64,000 bases of DNA from Anaerostipes caccae L1-92. Lineage in GTDB: Bacteria > Bacillota > Clostridia > Lachnospirales > Lachnospiraceae. The position numbers and the translations under genes were made by a program. Under the pieces are notes generated by a model, which saw nothing but the letters and a program-made list of their open reading frames with translations, was not told where the DNA came from and did no database searches. The DNA is taken from the NCBI RefSeq assembly GCF_014467075.1, contig NZ_AP023027.1, positions 2,483,501 through 2,547,500 of the forward strand, in the 5' to 3' direction. Positions 33,152 through 43,245 of the stretch are shown here, piece after piece (within the stretch, counting starts at the first letter, position 1; each line of letters begins with the position of its first letter).

Positions 33152-34939
33152 TTACTCCTCTGTATTATCTGTGGTGTCTTCTGTTGTCGGCTGCTTTCCA
33201 AGACTTACGACCACGCCAATTCCTGTTCCTTTTGTGACCTTTTTCCCGGCTTTTGGTGACTGACTGATGATGCATCCCTCCGGCACCCTGCTGTCGTACT
33301 TTTGGGAAGAGACAATCAGCTTTAATCCTTCTATGCTTAACTCTTCTCTCGCATCCTCTACGGTCTTAAATACGATCTCCGGCACTGTGACCTTGTTCTC
33401 ACCCTTGCTGACCGTGATCGTCACCTTGGAACCTCTGGAAATTTTGTTCCCCGCTCCAGGAGACTGAGAAATCACATCACCTTCCTTGACACTGGAGCTG
33501 AATTTGGTAGACACAGAAACTTTGAATCCCTGGTCTGAAAGAATCTTCGTGGCAGACTTCTGGCTGTATCCGCGGACATCCGGCACCTCAACTTTGCTCT
33601 CGCCGGTGCTGACAGTCAATACAATGGTCGTACCCTTTTCCACTTCCTGGTCAGACTCCAGACTCTGGCGGATGATATATCCCGCTTCATAAGAAGAGGA
33701 AGCCTCTGTTTTGCGCTCCACTTTCAGGTCCTCATCGATGGACGCCAGCGCAGCATCGTAAGTCATTCCCACATAGTTTTCAACCGGTACCTTCTCAAGC
33801 TCTTCCGTGGTGCTTTCCTCGGTAGTCGTAAGTTTCTCTGTGCCGGCATTGTCCCCTGAGCGAAACAGCCCTGAACTGTTAATGACCAGCACAATGATGG
33901 ATATGAGAATAATGGCTCCCACCACAGCAGCCAGGACGACAACCAGTTTTTCGATCTTGGAATTCATGCCCCGCGGCTCTTCCTCATCGTCGTCATCCAC
34001 AAATCCAGATTCCTCTTCCGGTTCTTCTTCTGTCTCCTCCTGTTTTACAAACTCTTTTGTATGAAGCAGCTGCGTCGGTGAATCATCCACAAAGGGCACC
34101 ATGCCTACATAGCTTCCTTTCGTGTCTTCAAAAACCAGCTTCAAATCCTCGATCAGTTCATTCACAGACTGATACCGGTCTTCCGGCTTCTTCATGGTAC
34201 ATTTGAGAATGATCTTTTCCAGGCTTTCCGGGATATCTCCGATCAGTTCCCCCGGAGGCGTAATCTCATTCTGGAGATGCATCAGAGCAATGGTAACCCC
34301 ATTTTCATGGTCAAAAGGAACCTGGCCCGTGGCCATCTCATACATCGTGATGCCCAGGGAATAAATGTCGCTCTTCTCATCACAGTACTTTCCTTTGGCC
34401 TGTTCCGGAGAAATATAATGGACTGATCCTATGGCCGTGGATGTGACTGTATTGGAGTTGGCCGCCTTTGCTATTCCAAAATCCGTGACTTTTACCTGAC
34501 CGGAATCTGAGACCAGAATATTCTGCGGCTTAATATCCCTGTGGATCGTGTGGTGCCCATGGGCATGACTGATCGCTGAAGCTATCTGAAGAGATAATTC
34601 TACAGTCTCTTTCGCGGAAAGATGCCCCTTTTTCTTAATATATTCCTTCAGGGTAATGCCTTCTGCCAATTCCATGACAATGTAATTGACACTGCCTTCC
34701 TGACCTACATCATATACGTTCACAATATTGGGATGGGCCAGTCTTGCGACCGCCTCTGCTTCCACCTGAAATTTTTTTAAAAACTTCTCATTATCTACAT
34801 ATTCATTTTTCAGCACTTTGATGGCGACATTCCGGTTGAGTTTATGGCACTTTGCCATGTATACGTCAGCCATCCCGCCGGTACCGATCTTTTTCAGGAT
34901 TTCATAGCGTCCTCCTAAAATGGTTCCTGTTTCTAACAT
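33152..34939 (-). CDS. prkC: PASTA-domain Ser/Thr protein kinase
   Basis: A 595-residue transmembrane kinase of the PrkC/Stk1 family. The kinase domain (about 10-270) has the glycine loop GTGGMADV, Lys41 in VAIKVLK, catalytic HRDIKPQN (Asp135) and DFG (Asp153). An acidic linker leads to one membrane helix (about 331-355) and three extracellular PASTA repeats (about 390-580) that bind muropeptides or lipid II. It controls growth, wall metabolism and germination-type responses by phosphorylating many targets, and is reversed by PrpC encoded just upstream (7-bp overlap). The C-terminal tail is Thr/Glu-rich. Confidence 0.95.
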   Translation of the reverse strand: MLETGTILGGRYEILKKIGTGGMADVYMAKCHKLNRNVAIKVLKNEYVDNEKFLKKFQVEAEAVARLAHPNIVNVYDVGQEGSVNYIVMELAEGITLKEYIKKKGHLSAKETVELSLQIASAISHAHGHHTIHRDIKPQNILVSDSGQVKVTDFGIAKAANSNTVTSTAIGSVHYISPEQAKGKYCDEKSDIYSLGITMYEMATGQVPFDHENGVTIALMHLQNEITPPGELIGDIPESLEKIILKCTMKKPEDRYQSVNELIEDLKLVFEDTKGSYVGMVPFVDDSPTQLLHTKEFVKQEETEEEPEEESGFVDDDDEEEPRGMNSKIEKLVVVLAAVVGAIILISIIVLVINSSGLFRSGDNAGTEKLTTTEESTTEELEKVPVENYVGMTYDAALASIDEDLKVERKTEASSSYEAGYIIRQSLESDQEVEKGTTIVLTVSTGESKVEVPDVRGYSQKSATKILSDQGFKVSVSTKFSSSVKEGDVISQSPGAGNKISRGSKVTITVSKGENKVTVPEIVFKTVEDAREELSIEGLKLIVSSQKYDSRVPEGCIISQSPKAGKKVTKGTGIGVVVSLGKQPTTEDTTDNTEE

Positions 34940-35670
34940 GTGATCTCACCTCGCTCCCCCAGCGCAACGATCACCAGGGATATATTGTCCTTGCCGCCAT
35001 ATTCGTTGGCCCTGTTCACCAACTGGGCTGCCTTATTTTCTAATTGACTGTGATCCAACAGGAGTTCTTTGATTTCATCATCCGCAACCATGCTCGTCAG
35101 TCCGTCACTGCACAACAATAAATATCCGTTTTTCTTCGGCAGCTCAAAAAAATCGGGTACAGATTCAATCCCTGCACCGATCGCTCTTGTGATCAGATTT
35201 CTTTTTGGATGCTGCCTCATCTGTCTGCGGTCAATCTCTCCGGCCTTCACCAATTCTTCCACAAAAGAATGGTCTGTTGTCACCTGGACAAGATCCTGAT
35301 CTGCAAAATACAGACGGCTGTCCCCGATGTTCATCACAAAAATACTCTCTTCTGTCACAGTGGCTGCTACCATAGTTGTTCCCATGCCAGAGTACTCTTC
35401 TTCCTGGCACTTCAGCAATATTTCACTGCTCACTTTCTGCAGTGCTTCCTTCATAATCTCAATAGGATCTGAATTCTCTATCTCTCGTATTAATTCCACA
35501 AACCGACTGACCGCAAAAGAGGACGCAAAACCTCCTGCCTTGTGGCCTCCCATGCCGTCCGCAACGATATATAAATTATCTAATTGTCCTACGGGTTCAT
35601 CAGAGTGAAAGATGGTGTCCTGATTTTCAGACCGTACCTTTCCTCTGTGAGAAGTTCCAACGGATTGCAT
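34933..35670 (-). CDS. prpC: PP2C-type Ser/Thr phosphatase
   Basis: A 245-residue metal-dependent phosphatase of the Stp1/PrpC type. Metal-binding motifs are NQDT (Asp18), VADGMGGHKAGG (Asp38 and glycines), MNIGDSRLY, and LLCSDGLT, with GGKDNISLVIV at the end. It dephosphorylates substrates of the adjacent PASTA kinase. Its stop overlaps the prkC start by seven bases, and only one base separates it from rlmN, so the genes are tightly coupled. Confidence 0.95.
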   Translation of the reverse strand: MQSVGTSHRGKVRSENQDTIFHSDEPVGQLDNLYIVADGMGGHKAGGFASSFAVSRFVELIREIENSDPIEIMKEALQKVSSEILLKCQEEEYSGMGTTMVAATVTEESIFVMNIGDSRLYFADQDLVQVTTDHSFVEELVKAGEIDRRQMRQHPKRNLITRAIGAGIESVPDFFELPKKNGYLLLCSDGLTSMVADDEIKELLLDHSQLENKAAQLVNRANEYGGKDNISLVIVALGERGEITC

Positions 35671-35671
35671 C

Positions 35672-36736
35672 TTAGTTCTCCTTTTTTGTGCGGATTTCCT
35701 GTTTTTCCACAGAATTCAGCTTCTTTCTTCTTAATTGTCCACAGGCAGCGTTGATATCTCTGCCCATTTCTCTTCTTATGGTAACATTTACACGATTTTT
35801 TTCAAGTATGTTTTTGAAGTCGTTTACAAACTCCGGCATAGACTGGCGGAAGTCTCTCTCCTTAATAGGATTGACCGGAATCAGATTGACATGGCATGGA
35901 AACCCGCCTAAAAAGCGGCAAAGTTCCTTTGCATTTTGGGGACTGTCATTCACTTCTGCTACAAGGCTGTATTCAAATGTGATCCTCCGGCCCGTCCGGT
36001 CAAAATAATATTTACAGGCAGCAAGCAGATCTTCCATAGAATACTGATTTGCCACCGGCATCAGGGATTTCCTCATCTCGTCGTTGGAGGCGTGAAGAGA
36101 GATCGCAAGAGTCATCTGAAGCTTTTCATCTGCCAGTTCCCGTATTTTCGGCACCAGTCCGCAGGTAGACACTGTCAGGTTTCTTTGACTTAAATTCAGC
36201 CCCTTTTCATCGGTCAAGAGTCTGATAAATCTCAAAAGATTTTCATAATTATCCAACGGTTCCCCAGTTCCCATAACGACCACATTGGACACCCGTTCCC
36301 CGGTATCTTTCTGGATATAATAAATCTGTCCAAGCATTTCTGACGGTAAAAGATTGCGGTCCAGCCCTCCGAGGGTAGATGCACAGAATCTGCATCCCAT
36401 CCTGCACCCGGCCTGTGACGAAATGCACACCGAATTGCCGTGCTTGTATTTCATCAGGACACTTTCTATCGTATTCCCATCATTCAGCTGAAATAAATAC
36501 TTTCTTGTGCCGTCAATCCTGGATACATAGGTTTCCACTTCTTTCAGTTCCGCAGCTTCATATTTTTCCTGAAGTTTTTCTTTCAGGTTTTTCGGAAGAT
36601 TGTTCATCTCATCAAGAGAGGATGCCAGCCTCTTATGGAACCACTCAAATATTTGTTTTGCACGGAACTTCTTTTCTCCCAGTTCTTCCACCGCAAGTTC
36701 CAGTTCTTCCAGTGTCATTGATTTCAGATCTCTCAT
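35672..36736 (-). CDS. rlmN: 23S rRNA A2503 / tRNA A37 C2-methyltransferase
   Basis: A 354-residue radical SAM methylase. The cluster-binding CX3CX2C is Cys111, Cys115, Cys118 (QAGCRMGCRFCAS); the second catalytic cysteine is in NAACGQLR near the C-terminus. GTGEPLDNYENLLRFI is the RlmN version of the GGEPL motif. It methylates A2503 near the peptidyl-transferase centre. Its start overlaps the rsmB stop by four bases. Complete. Confidence 0.96.
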   Translation of the reverse strand: MRDLKSMTLEELELAVEELGEKKFRAKQIFEWFHKRLASSLDEMNNLPKNLKEKLQEKYEAAELKEVETYVSRIDGTRKYLFQLNDGNTIESVLMKYKHGNSVCISSQAGCRMGCRFCASTLGGLDRNLLPSEMLGQIYYIQKDTGERVSNVVVMGTGEPLDNYENLLRFIRLLTDEKGLNLSQRNLTVSTCGLVPKIRELADEKLQMTLAISLHASNDEMRKSLMPVANQYSMEDLLAACKYYFDRTGRRITFEYSLVAEVNDSPQNAKELCRFLGGFPCHVNLIPVNPIKERDFRQSMPEFVNDFKNILEKNRVNVTIRREMGRDINAACGQLRRKKLNSVEKQEIRTKKEN

Positions 36737-38079
36737 TTTGTTCTCCTAAGTTTTCCGATAAAAAATCCGTCGCACGGATGTATTCCCGGCAGCAGCTGGA
36801 TATATCCCTCTTTCACCGTTTTAATGTCAAGAGTTTCGGGAAGAAACGGAGTCAGGTCTTCCGGCTCAAATCCGGTCTGTCCCGCAAGCCACCTGAAATT
36901 TTCCTCATTTTCTTTCGGATTGATCGTACATGTAGAAAAAAGCAGGCTTCCTCCCGGCTTCACATAGGTCAGGGCAGTTTTTAGTATTTCTCTCTGCAGT
37001 TTCACCAGGTCTTCCAAAGCGGATTCTTCCAGATTGTACTTAATGTCCTGCTTTTTTCCCATAATTCCAAGTCCGGAACAGGGAACATCGCACAGTACAA
37101 CATCCATAGACTCTGCCAGGCGTTCATCCGGAATTCTGGCATCCCAGATCTGAGTACGGATATTTTCAAATCCCACACGCTCAATGTTTTCCTTTAACAG
37201 TTCCTCTTTGTATTCCGTCAGATCCCGCGCCAAGACCTGCCCCGTTCCGTGGAGTTTGTCTGCCGCATACAGAGCTTTGCCTCCCGGCGCGCTGCACATA
37301 TCGAGGATCTTCTGTCCCTCTTTTGGATCTGCAGCCTTTCCCGCCAGCATGGAACTTTCATCCTGCACAATAAACCGGCCTTCCCTGAATGATGTGAGAC
37401 GTCTCAAAAAATCATAGTGAGAAATACGGAGTGCCTCCGGGAGAAGCTTTCCGTCTTCCACCTTGGCGCCGTCTTTTTCCAGGGAAGCGATCAGTTCCTC
37501 TCTGGACCCGCTGCTTTCCATCCATGAAACTGTTGTCTTTTTTGGCTCCAGGAAGGAACTAACGATCGTTTCTGTTTCTGCCTCTGAATAAGAACGCAGA
37601 AAATGACGGATGATCCATTCCGGCATGGAACAGGCAACAGACAAATACTTTTCAAAATCCTTATTCCGGTCCGGAAACGGAATCTCCTGCTTCTGTCTGG
37701 ATATTGTTCTCAAAACACCGTTTACAAAGCCGGATAACTTAGAAAATCCCCGCTTTTTCGCCAGCTTTACACATTCATTGCAGGCCGCGGAGTCAGGAAT
37801 ATGATCCATAAATAAAATCTGACAGGCACCCATGCGGAGCAGTGAACGCACCAGCGGCTTCATTTTCCTTACCTTCGTCTTAGAATACAGATCGATCACA
37901 TAGTCGATGGTCAGGCGGCGTTCCAGAGTTCCCTGGCATAGCCTTGTAAAAAAAGCCCGGTCCTTCTTTTCACTGAACTGATACTTTTCCAGTGTCTCTC
38001 CGATGGCAATATGGGACAGTTCCTCTTTTTTATCTATTTTCATCAGAACATCTAAGGCCAATTCTCTTGGATTCTGCAT
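36733..38079 (-). CDS. rsmB: 16S rRNA m5C967 methyltransferase
   Basis: A 448-residue RNA methylase with an N-terminal NusB-like domain (about 1-140, RELALDVLMKIDKKEELSHIAI) and a SAM-dependent domain. Motif IV VLCDVPCSGLGIM and motif VI LFSTCTINPKENEEN give the two cysteines of this enzyme class; SAM is bound by LDMCSAPGGKALYAA. It modifies C967 of 16S rRNA. It lies one base after fmt and overlaps rlmN. Confidence 0.95.
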   Translation of the reverse strand: MQNPRELALDVLMKIDKKEELSHIAIGETLEKYQFSEKKDRAFFTRLCQGTLERRLTIDYVIDLYSKTKVRKMKPLVRSLLRMGACQILFMDHIPDSAACNECVKLAKKRGFSKLSGFVNGVLRTISRQKQEIPFPDRNKDFEKYLSVACSMPEWIIRHFLRSYSEAETETIVSSFLEPKKTTVSWMESSGSREELIASLEKDGAKVEDGKLLPEALRISHYDFLRRLTSFREGRFIVQDESSMLAGKAADPKEGQKILDMCSAPGGKALYAADKLHGTGQVLARDLTEYKEELLKENIERVGFENIRTQIWDARIPDERLAESMDVVLCDVPCSGLGIMGKKQDIKYNLEESALEDLVKLQREILKTALTYVKPGGSLLFSTCTINPKENEENFRWLAGQTGFEPEDLTPFLPETLDIKTVKEGYIQLLPGIHPCDGFFIGKLRRTK

Positions 38080-38080
38080 A

Positions 38081-39010
38081 TTATTCTCCTAATACCGTTC
38101 CTGTATCCACCCTGGAGCCCGCCAAAAATGCCTGAACGGACATCCGTTTTTTCCCGGAAAGCTGGATCTCGTTGAGTGCTAAAGCATCCTGGCCGCAGGC
38201 CACAATCATCTGTTTCTTGGTCACTTCAATGATGGTGCCGGGTCTCTCATCTCCGTCATAAGAAACGATGTCCGCATCCCATATTTTCAGTGTTTTCCCT
38301 CCAAGTTCCGTATAAGCACTCGGCCATGGGTTCAGTCCGCGCACCCACTGTTCAATCTCAGCGGCACTTTTCGTGAACTCTATTTCCCCCATCTCTTTGC
38401 TCAGCATCGGGGCATAGGAACTCTCATTGTCATTTTGTTTCGTCCTTACCGCCGTCCCGTTTTCTAGTTTTTCTAAGGTCTCCAGCAATAAGTCTGCGCC
38501 CAGTTCCATCAGCTTGTCATGAAGGGTTCCTGACGTTTCTTTCTGATCCAGCGGGATGACCGCTTTGTCGATCATATCTCCCGTATCCAAACCTTTTTCC
38601 ATATACATGGTTGTAATTCCCGTTTCCTTCTCACCGTTTAAGACGGCCCACTGGATCGGTCCCGCCCCGCGGTATTTCGGAAGAAGTGACCCATGGACAT
38701 TGATACATCCGTATTTGGGGATATTCAGGATCCGCTCCGGCAGAATCTGTCCGTACGCGACTACTACAATCACATCCGGAGCCAGCTGTTCAAGGTCTTC
38801 TATAAACTGCTCATCTCTGGCTTTTGCCGGCTGAAGGACAGGGATTCCATGTTTCAGTGCCGCCTCTTTCACCGGCGGAAAAGAAAGTTTCTTTCCTCTT
38901 CCCTTCTGCTTATCCGGCTGGGTCACTGCCGCAGCCACATGATGAAATTGTGTCAGCTTCTCCAATGTAGGCACCGCAAATTCCGGCGTTCCCATAAATA
39001 CAACGTTCAT
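38081..39010 (-). CDS. fmt: methionyl-tRNA formyltransferase
   Basis: A 309-residue enzyme that formylates initiator Met-tRNA using 10-formyl-THF. Hallmarks are VVFMGTPEFAVPTL at the start, INVHGSLLPKYRGAGPIQWAVLNGE near 105-130 with the catalytic Asn-His pair, and GLDTGDM near 148. The C-terminal OB-like domain (about 205-309) binds tRNA. The frame extends to 39043, but ATG at 39010 has AAGGAGG five bases before it and begins at the family start. It follows def by 10 bp, the usual pairing. Confidence 0.95.
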   Translation of the reverse strand: MNVVFMGTPEFAVPTLEKLTQFHHVAAAVTQPDKQKGRGKKLSFPPVKEAALKHGIPVLQPAKARDEQFIEDLEQLAPDVIVVVAYGQILPERILNIPKYGCINVHGSLLPKYRGAGPIQWAVLNGEKETGITTMYMEKGLDTGDMIDKAVIPLDQKETSGTLHDKLMELGADLLLETLEKLENGTAVRTKQNDNESSYAPMLSKEMGEIEFTKSAAEIEQWVRGLNPWPSAYTELGGKTLKIWDADIVSYDGDERPGTIIEVTKKQMIVACGQDALALNEIQLSGKKRMSVQAFLAGSRVDTGTVLGE

Positions 39011-39020
39011 CGCGTCCTCC

Positions 39021-39494
39021 TTACTCTTCCTCTTCTTCCACATCTCTCACCGGTTCTTCCGCCACATCCGGGTAAAGGACTCCGTCCAAATGGTCGAGTT
39101 CATGGCAGATCGCCCTCGCAAGAAGTCCTTCTCCCTCCACTCTGATGGGGTTCATATCCCGGTCCAGCGCCTCACATACCACATGGTTCGGACGCTTTAC
39201 GACTGCGACCTTCCCCGGAAGGCTCAGACATCCCTCATCTCCGATCTGTTCGCCGTCTTTTTCCACAATCTTAGGATTGATCAGGACCAGCGGCTGGCCT
39301 TCATAGGTGTCGATGACCACCAGCCGTTTCAGGATTCCAACCTGAGGAGCGGCCAGTCCCACACCATATGCCTCATACATCGTATCAAACATGTCTTCGA
39401 TCAGCAGCATGGTCCTGGAAGTCATTTCTTTAATCTCTTTTGATGGTTTTCTGAGGACTTCATCCCCCATTTTTCTGATGTTTCTGATTGCCAT
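39021..39494 (-). CDS. def: peptide deformylase
   Basis: A 157-residue metallo-amidase that removes the formyl group from new proteins. The three family motifs are GVGLAAPQ (44-51), EGCLS (87-91; Cys89 metal ligand) and HELDH (131-135; two His ligands and catalytic Glu). The C-terminus is acidic (EEPVRDVEEEEE). It follows priA by 38 bp and precedes fmt. Confidence 0.96.
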   Translation of the reverse strand: MAIRNIRKMGDEVLRKPSKEIKEMTSRTMLLIEDMFDTMYEAYGVGLAAPQVGILKRLVVIDTYEGQPLVLINPKIVEKDGEQIGDEGCLSLPGKVAVVKRPNHVVCEALDRDMNPIRVEGEGLLARAICHELDHLDGVLYPDVAEEPVRDVEEEEE

Positions 39495-39532
39495 GAATAC
39501 TTCTCCTTCTCAAATATCTCAAATATTCTTTG

Positions 39533-41758
39533 TTAATAACTGCTCATAGGATTGAAATCAAATGTAATATGAATGTCTTTCGGCAGTTCCTGCCGGTCGA
39601 TCCAAAGTTCCAGCCGGTCTTTCACCTTCACAAGTTCCTTGTAGTCTTTCTCTTTTACGTACAGCACCTGCCGGTAAATATCATTGACTTTTGCCAGAGA
39701 GGCTTCGCCGGGTCCGATGACACGGATACCCGAATTCTGAATGACCCTTGCCATGCGCTGTGCTGTCTGTTTACATTCCTCTTCCGAAGGCCCGGCAAGA
39801 AGGACTGTGAGCATCTGCCAAACCGGAGGATAGCAAAGCATCGTCCGGTAGGCTATCTCCTGGCGGTAAAACTCTTCATAGTCCTGCGCCGCCGCCGTGA
39901 CAATACAGTAATGTTCCGGCGAATAGGTCTGTATGACAACCTCACCCGCTTTCTCACCTCTCCCTGCACGGCCGGCTGCCTGGGTCAAAAGCTGGAATGT
40001 CCTCTCTGCCGCACGAAAATCATTGGCATGCAGAGATAAATCCGCTGCCAGGATTCCGACGAGAGTCACGTTTTCAAAATCGTGTCCTTTGACGATCATC
40101 TGCGTGCCCACAAGAATATCGGCCCTGCCTTCCGAAAAAGTCTTCAAGATCTCTTCATGGCTGTGCTTTCTTTTCGTGGTATCCATATCCATCCGAAGCA
40201 CTCTTGCTTCCGGAAATTCTTTCCTGATGGCGGCCTCTGCCTTTTGAGTACCGAGGCCGAACGTTCCGATAAACGGGCTGCCGCACTCAGGACAGGCCTC
40301 CGGCATCACTTCTTCATACCCGCAGTAATGGCAGCGGAGTTTCCCGTCCCTGTGATACGTAAGCGACACGTCACAGTGCGGACACTGCATTACAGTGCCG
40401 CAGCTTCTGCACGAGACAAACCCGGCATATCCCCTCCGGTTTAAAAACAGCATGACCTGTTCTTTTTTCCGAAGCCGGTCTCCGATCAGTTCATAGAGCC
40501 TTCTGCTGAACATGCTGCGGTTCCCCTGCTTTAATTCTTCCCTTAAATCTTCTATATACACATCGGGCAGGACCGCTTCTTTTGCACGGTCTTTCAGAGT
40601 CCAGAACCTGTATTTTCCGTCCAGTGCCTTCTGATAGCTCTCAAGAGACGGCGTTGCGGACCCTAAAATCACCGCCGCGCCTTCCATGTCCGCTTTTTTC
40701 AGGGCTACTTCTCTTGCATGATATTTGGGTGTCTGTTCACTTTTATAACTGCCCTCATGTTCTTCATCCATAATGATCAGCCCCAGGTTAGGAAACGGCA
40801 CAAACAAAGCGGATCTGGGCCCGATGATAATATCGCAGTCCCCATTCTTTGCCCGGAGCCACTGATCGTATTTCTCTCCTTTGGAGAGTCTGGAATTAAG
40901 AATGGATACTCTGTCTCCAAACCGCTTCGTGAAACGGCAGACCGTCTGGTACGTAAGGGCGATCTCCGGGATGAGCACGATCGCCTGTTTCCCTTTTCTG
41001 ACAACTTCTTCGATTGCCGCCAGATAGACCTCTGTCTTCCCGCTTCCGGTAACTCCGTGCAGAAGATACGTTTTCCTCTCCCCTGCCGCGTAATCTGCTT
41101 TAAATTCCTGTATCAGCTTCTCCTGACTCTCATTCAGGGGCAGGGCAGCCTCCGCTTCCATCCCGCCGGGGCCGGGATTCCGGTAAAACATTTCTGTTTC
41201 GACGCGGATGATGCCGTCCTGTTCCATACCTGCAACCGTTGTCCTCGGAATCTTCAGGTCTTTCGTCACACGCTCCCAGGAAACCGTCTGCTCATCCATG
41301 AGAGCAGCCAGCAGCCTGGCTTTTGCCGCATAATGCCTGCCTAAATATTCATCCAGCAGACCGGGAGCCTGCTCTTTGGGCAGCATGAGCCTGACAGATT
41401 TTTTTTCTTTTTGTTTCATCTTATCCTGCACGGGAAGCACGGTCTTCAATGCCTGGATCATGGTAGAGCCATAGTTTTCCCGAATCCAGTAGGCGAGCTT
41501 GATCATCCTGGATTCTGCGCTCACACTGTCTTCTTCTATGGACAAAATTTCCTTTATTTTCTTTGGATCGTACTCTGCCTGATCCGAAAGCCTGACAACA
41601 TATCCCCTCTGTTCCCGGTTTCCTGCTCCAAACGGCACCCGAACGGACTGCCCGACCCGGATCTGCTCACATAAGGAAAAAGGCACTCGATATTGAAATA
41701 CCCGATCCAGTGCCTCATGCGAAATATTAATGATAATATCTGCGTATAATGTTTCCAT
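39533..41758 (-). CDS. priA: primosomal protein N' (replication restart helicase)
   Basis: A 741-residue superfamily 2 helicase that reloads the replisome at stalled forks. An N-terminal DNA-binding domain (about 1-200) precedes Walker A GVTGSGKTEVYL, DEEH box IIMDEEHEGSYKS, and a zinc-binding insert with paired cysteines (CRSCGTVMQCPHCD, CHYCG, CPECGS). Motifs V and VI are seen in GTQMIVKGHDFENVTLVG and TQAAGRAGRGEKAGEV. Length and all domains are complete. It lies three bases after glmM. Confidence 0.96.
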   Translation of the reverse strand: METLYADIIINISHEALDRVFQYRVPFSLCEQIRVGQSVRVPFGAGNREQRGYVVRLSDQAEYDPKKIKEILSIEEDSVSAESRMIKLAYWIRENYGSTMIQALKTVLPVQDKMKQKEKKSVRLMLPKEQAPGLLDEYLGRHYAAKARLLAALMDEQTVSWERVTKDLKIPRTTVAGMEQDGIIRVETEMFYRNPGPGGMEAEAALPLNESQEKLIQEFKADYAAGERKTYLLHGVTGSGKTEVYLAAIEEVVRKGKQAIVLIPEIALTYQTVCRFTKRFGDRVSILNSRLSKGEKYDQWLRAKNGDCDIIIGPRSALFVPFPNLGLIIMDEEHEGSYKSEQTPKYHAREVALKKADMEGAAVILGSATPSLESYQKALDGKYRFWTLKDRAKEAVLPDVYIEDLREELKQGNRSMFSRRLYELIGDRLRKKEQVMLFLNRRGYAGFVSCRSCGTVMQCPHCDVSLTYHRDGKLRCHYCGYEEVMPEACPECGSPFIGTFGLGTQKAEAAIRKEFPEARVLRMDMDTTKRKHSHEEILKTFSEGRADILVGTQMIVKGHDFENVTLVGILAADLSLHANDFRAAERTFQLLTQAAGRAGRGEKAGEVVIQTYSPEHYCIVTAAAQDYEEFYRQEIAYRTMLCYPPVWQMLTVLLAGPSEEECKQTAQRMARVIQNSGIRVIGPGEASLAKVNDIYRQVLYVKEKDYKELVKVKDRLELWIDRQELPKDIHITFDFNPMSSY

Positions 41759-41761
41759 AAA

Positions 41762-43111
41762 TCAGTCGATGACGTGTCCCTTTTGGCGCAGGACTTTCAC
41801 TACACGGTCCACATGTTCCCTGCAGATCTCGTGAGTTTTGGCTTCCACCATGACACGCACCAAAGGTTCCGTTCCGCTCTCCCTTACAAGAATCCTTCCG
41901 TCATTTCCGAGTTCCTTCTCCACAGCTTCCACCGCTGTGATCACGTCTGCGTCTTCCCTGGCGTCTTTTTTATCCCGTACTTTGACGTTCTCAAGAATCT
42001 GCGGATAGATATCCACATCCTTTACCAGCTGACCGAGTGACTGTTTCTGTTCCAGCATGGCCTCCATGATCTTTAAAGAAGTCAGAATCCCGTCTCCGGT
42101 AGTCGCAAACTTGCTGAAAATAATATGTCCTGACTGTTCACCGCCCAGGCCGTGTCCGTTTCTGGACATATTTTCATACACATATTTATCTCCCACTGCT
42201 GTTTTTTCATAGTCGATGCCGGCCCGGTCAAAGGCCTTGTAAAGACCGAGGTTGGACATGACCGTCGTGACGACCGTGTTATTGTTGAGAGCGCCGTGCT
42301 CTTTCATGTATTTTCCGCACACATACAGGATCAGATCGCCGTTTACTTCTGCCCCGTTCTCATCCACAGCAATACACCGGTCTGCGTCGCCGTCGTATGC
42401 GAATCCCACATCCAGGTGGTTCTCTTTTACAAATCCCTTCAGGATCTCTATATGAGTGGAACCGCAGTTGGTGTTGATATTTGTTCCGTCCGGTTCATTG
42501 TTGATCACATAGACCTCTGCACCCAGTGTTTCAAATACATTCTTTGCAATGCTGGAAGAACTTCCGTTGGAACAGTCCAGTCCGACCTTTACATTTTTAA
42601 ATGACCGTGTGGCCAGGGAGATGAGATATCCTATGTATCGGTTTCTTCCAGATGCGTAATCTTTCGCCCTTCCGATATCGCTTTTCGTGGCAAAAGGAAG
42701 TTCTCCGATCTCACCGTCGATGTATGCCTCGATCTGTTCTTCGACTTCCGCATCCATCTTATGTCCCTTGGCGTTGATCAGCTTGATCCCGTTGTCATAG
42801 TATGGATTGTGGCTGGCAGAAATCATAATGCCGCAGTCAAACTGTTCCGTGCGGACTACGTAAGACACACTCGGAGTCGTAGTCACATAGAGCATGTAAG
42901 CGTTGGCTCCTGAAGCCGTAAGTCCGGCCACCAGCGCATGTTCAAACATATAGCTGCTTCTCCTCGTATCCTTTCCTATGACTACTTTCGGGCGTTTCTT
43001 TTCCTTGCCCAGATGCCATCCCAAAAATCTTCCTACTTTATATGCATGCTCCACTGTCAGATCGATATTTGCCTCTCCGCGGAAGCCGTCAGTGCCAAAA
43101 TATTTTCCCAT
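41762..43111 (-). CDS. glmM: phosphoglucosamine mutase
   Basis: A 449-residue alpha-D-phosphohexomutase that converts glucosamine-6-phosphate to glucosamine-1-phosphate for UDP-GlcNAc and wall synthesis. The phosphoserine loop is MISASHNPYYDNGIK (Ser100), the metal loop is DGDADRC, the sugar loop is GGEQSGH, and the phosphate loop is VRESGTEPLVRVM. The frame is open to 43129; ATG at 43111 has AGAGGT upstream and gives the standard MGKYFGTDGFRG start. Confidence 0.95.
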   Translation of the reverse strand: MGKYFGTDGFRGEANIDLTVEHAYKVGRFLGWHLGKEKKRPKVVIGKDTRRSSYMFEHALVAGLTASGANAYMLYVTTTPSVSYVVRTEQFDCGIMISASHNPYYDNGIKLINAKGHKMDAEVEEQIEAYIDGEIGELPFATKSDIGRAKDYASGRNRYIGYLISLATRSFKNVKVGLDCSNGSSSSIAKNVFETLGAEVYVINNEPDGTNINTNCGSTHIEILKGFVKENHLDVGFAYDGDADRCIAVDENGAEVNGDLILYVCGKYMKEHGALNNNTVVTTVMSNLGLYKAFDRAGIDYEKTAVGDKYVYENMSRNGHGLGGEQSGHIIFSKFATTGDGILTSLKIMEAMLEQKQSLGQLVKDVDIYPQILENVKVRDKKDAREDADVITAVEAVEKELGNDGRILVRESGTEPLVRVMVEAKTHEICREHVDRVVKVLRQKGHVID

Positions 43112-43189
43112 GATTGACCTCTTTCTCATACTTTATTTTAAAATAACCTAGAATGTATTATAACATAAAGTCTCACCGTTGAAAAACAA

Positions 43190-43238
43190 AAAATCCCCGC
43201 CGGAGATCATGCTTTGACAGCACTGTCTCCAGCGGGGA
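43190..43238 (-). terminator. terminator of the Fur-like gene
   Basis: A GC-rich 12-bp stem (43195-43206 with 43226-43237, CCCCGCCGGAGA and one-mismatch complement), followed on the minus strand by ATTTTTTGTTTTT. It separates this gene from glmM. Confidence 0.88.
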
Positions 43239-43245
43239 CACACTT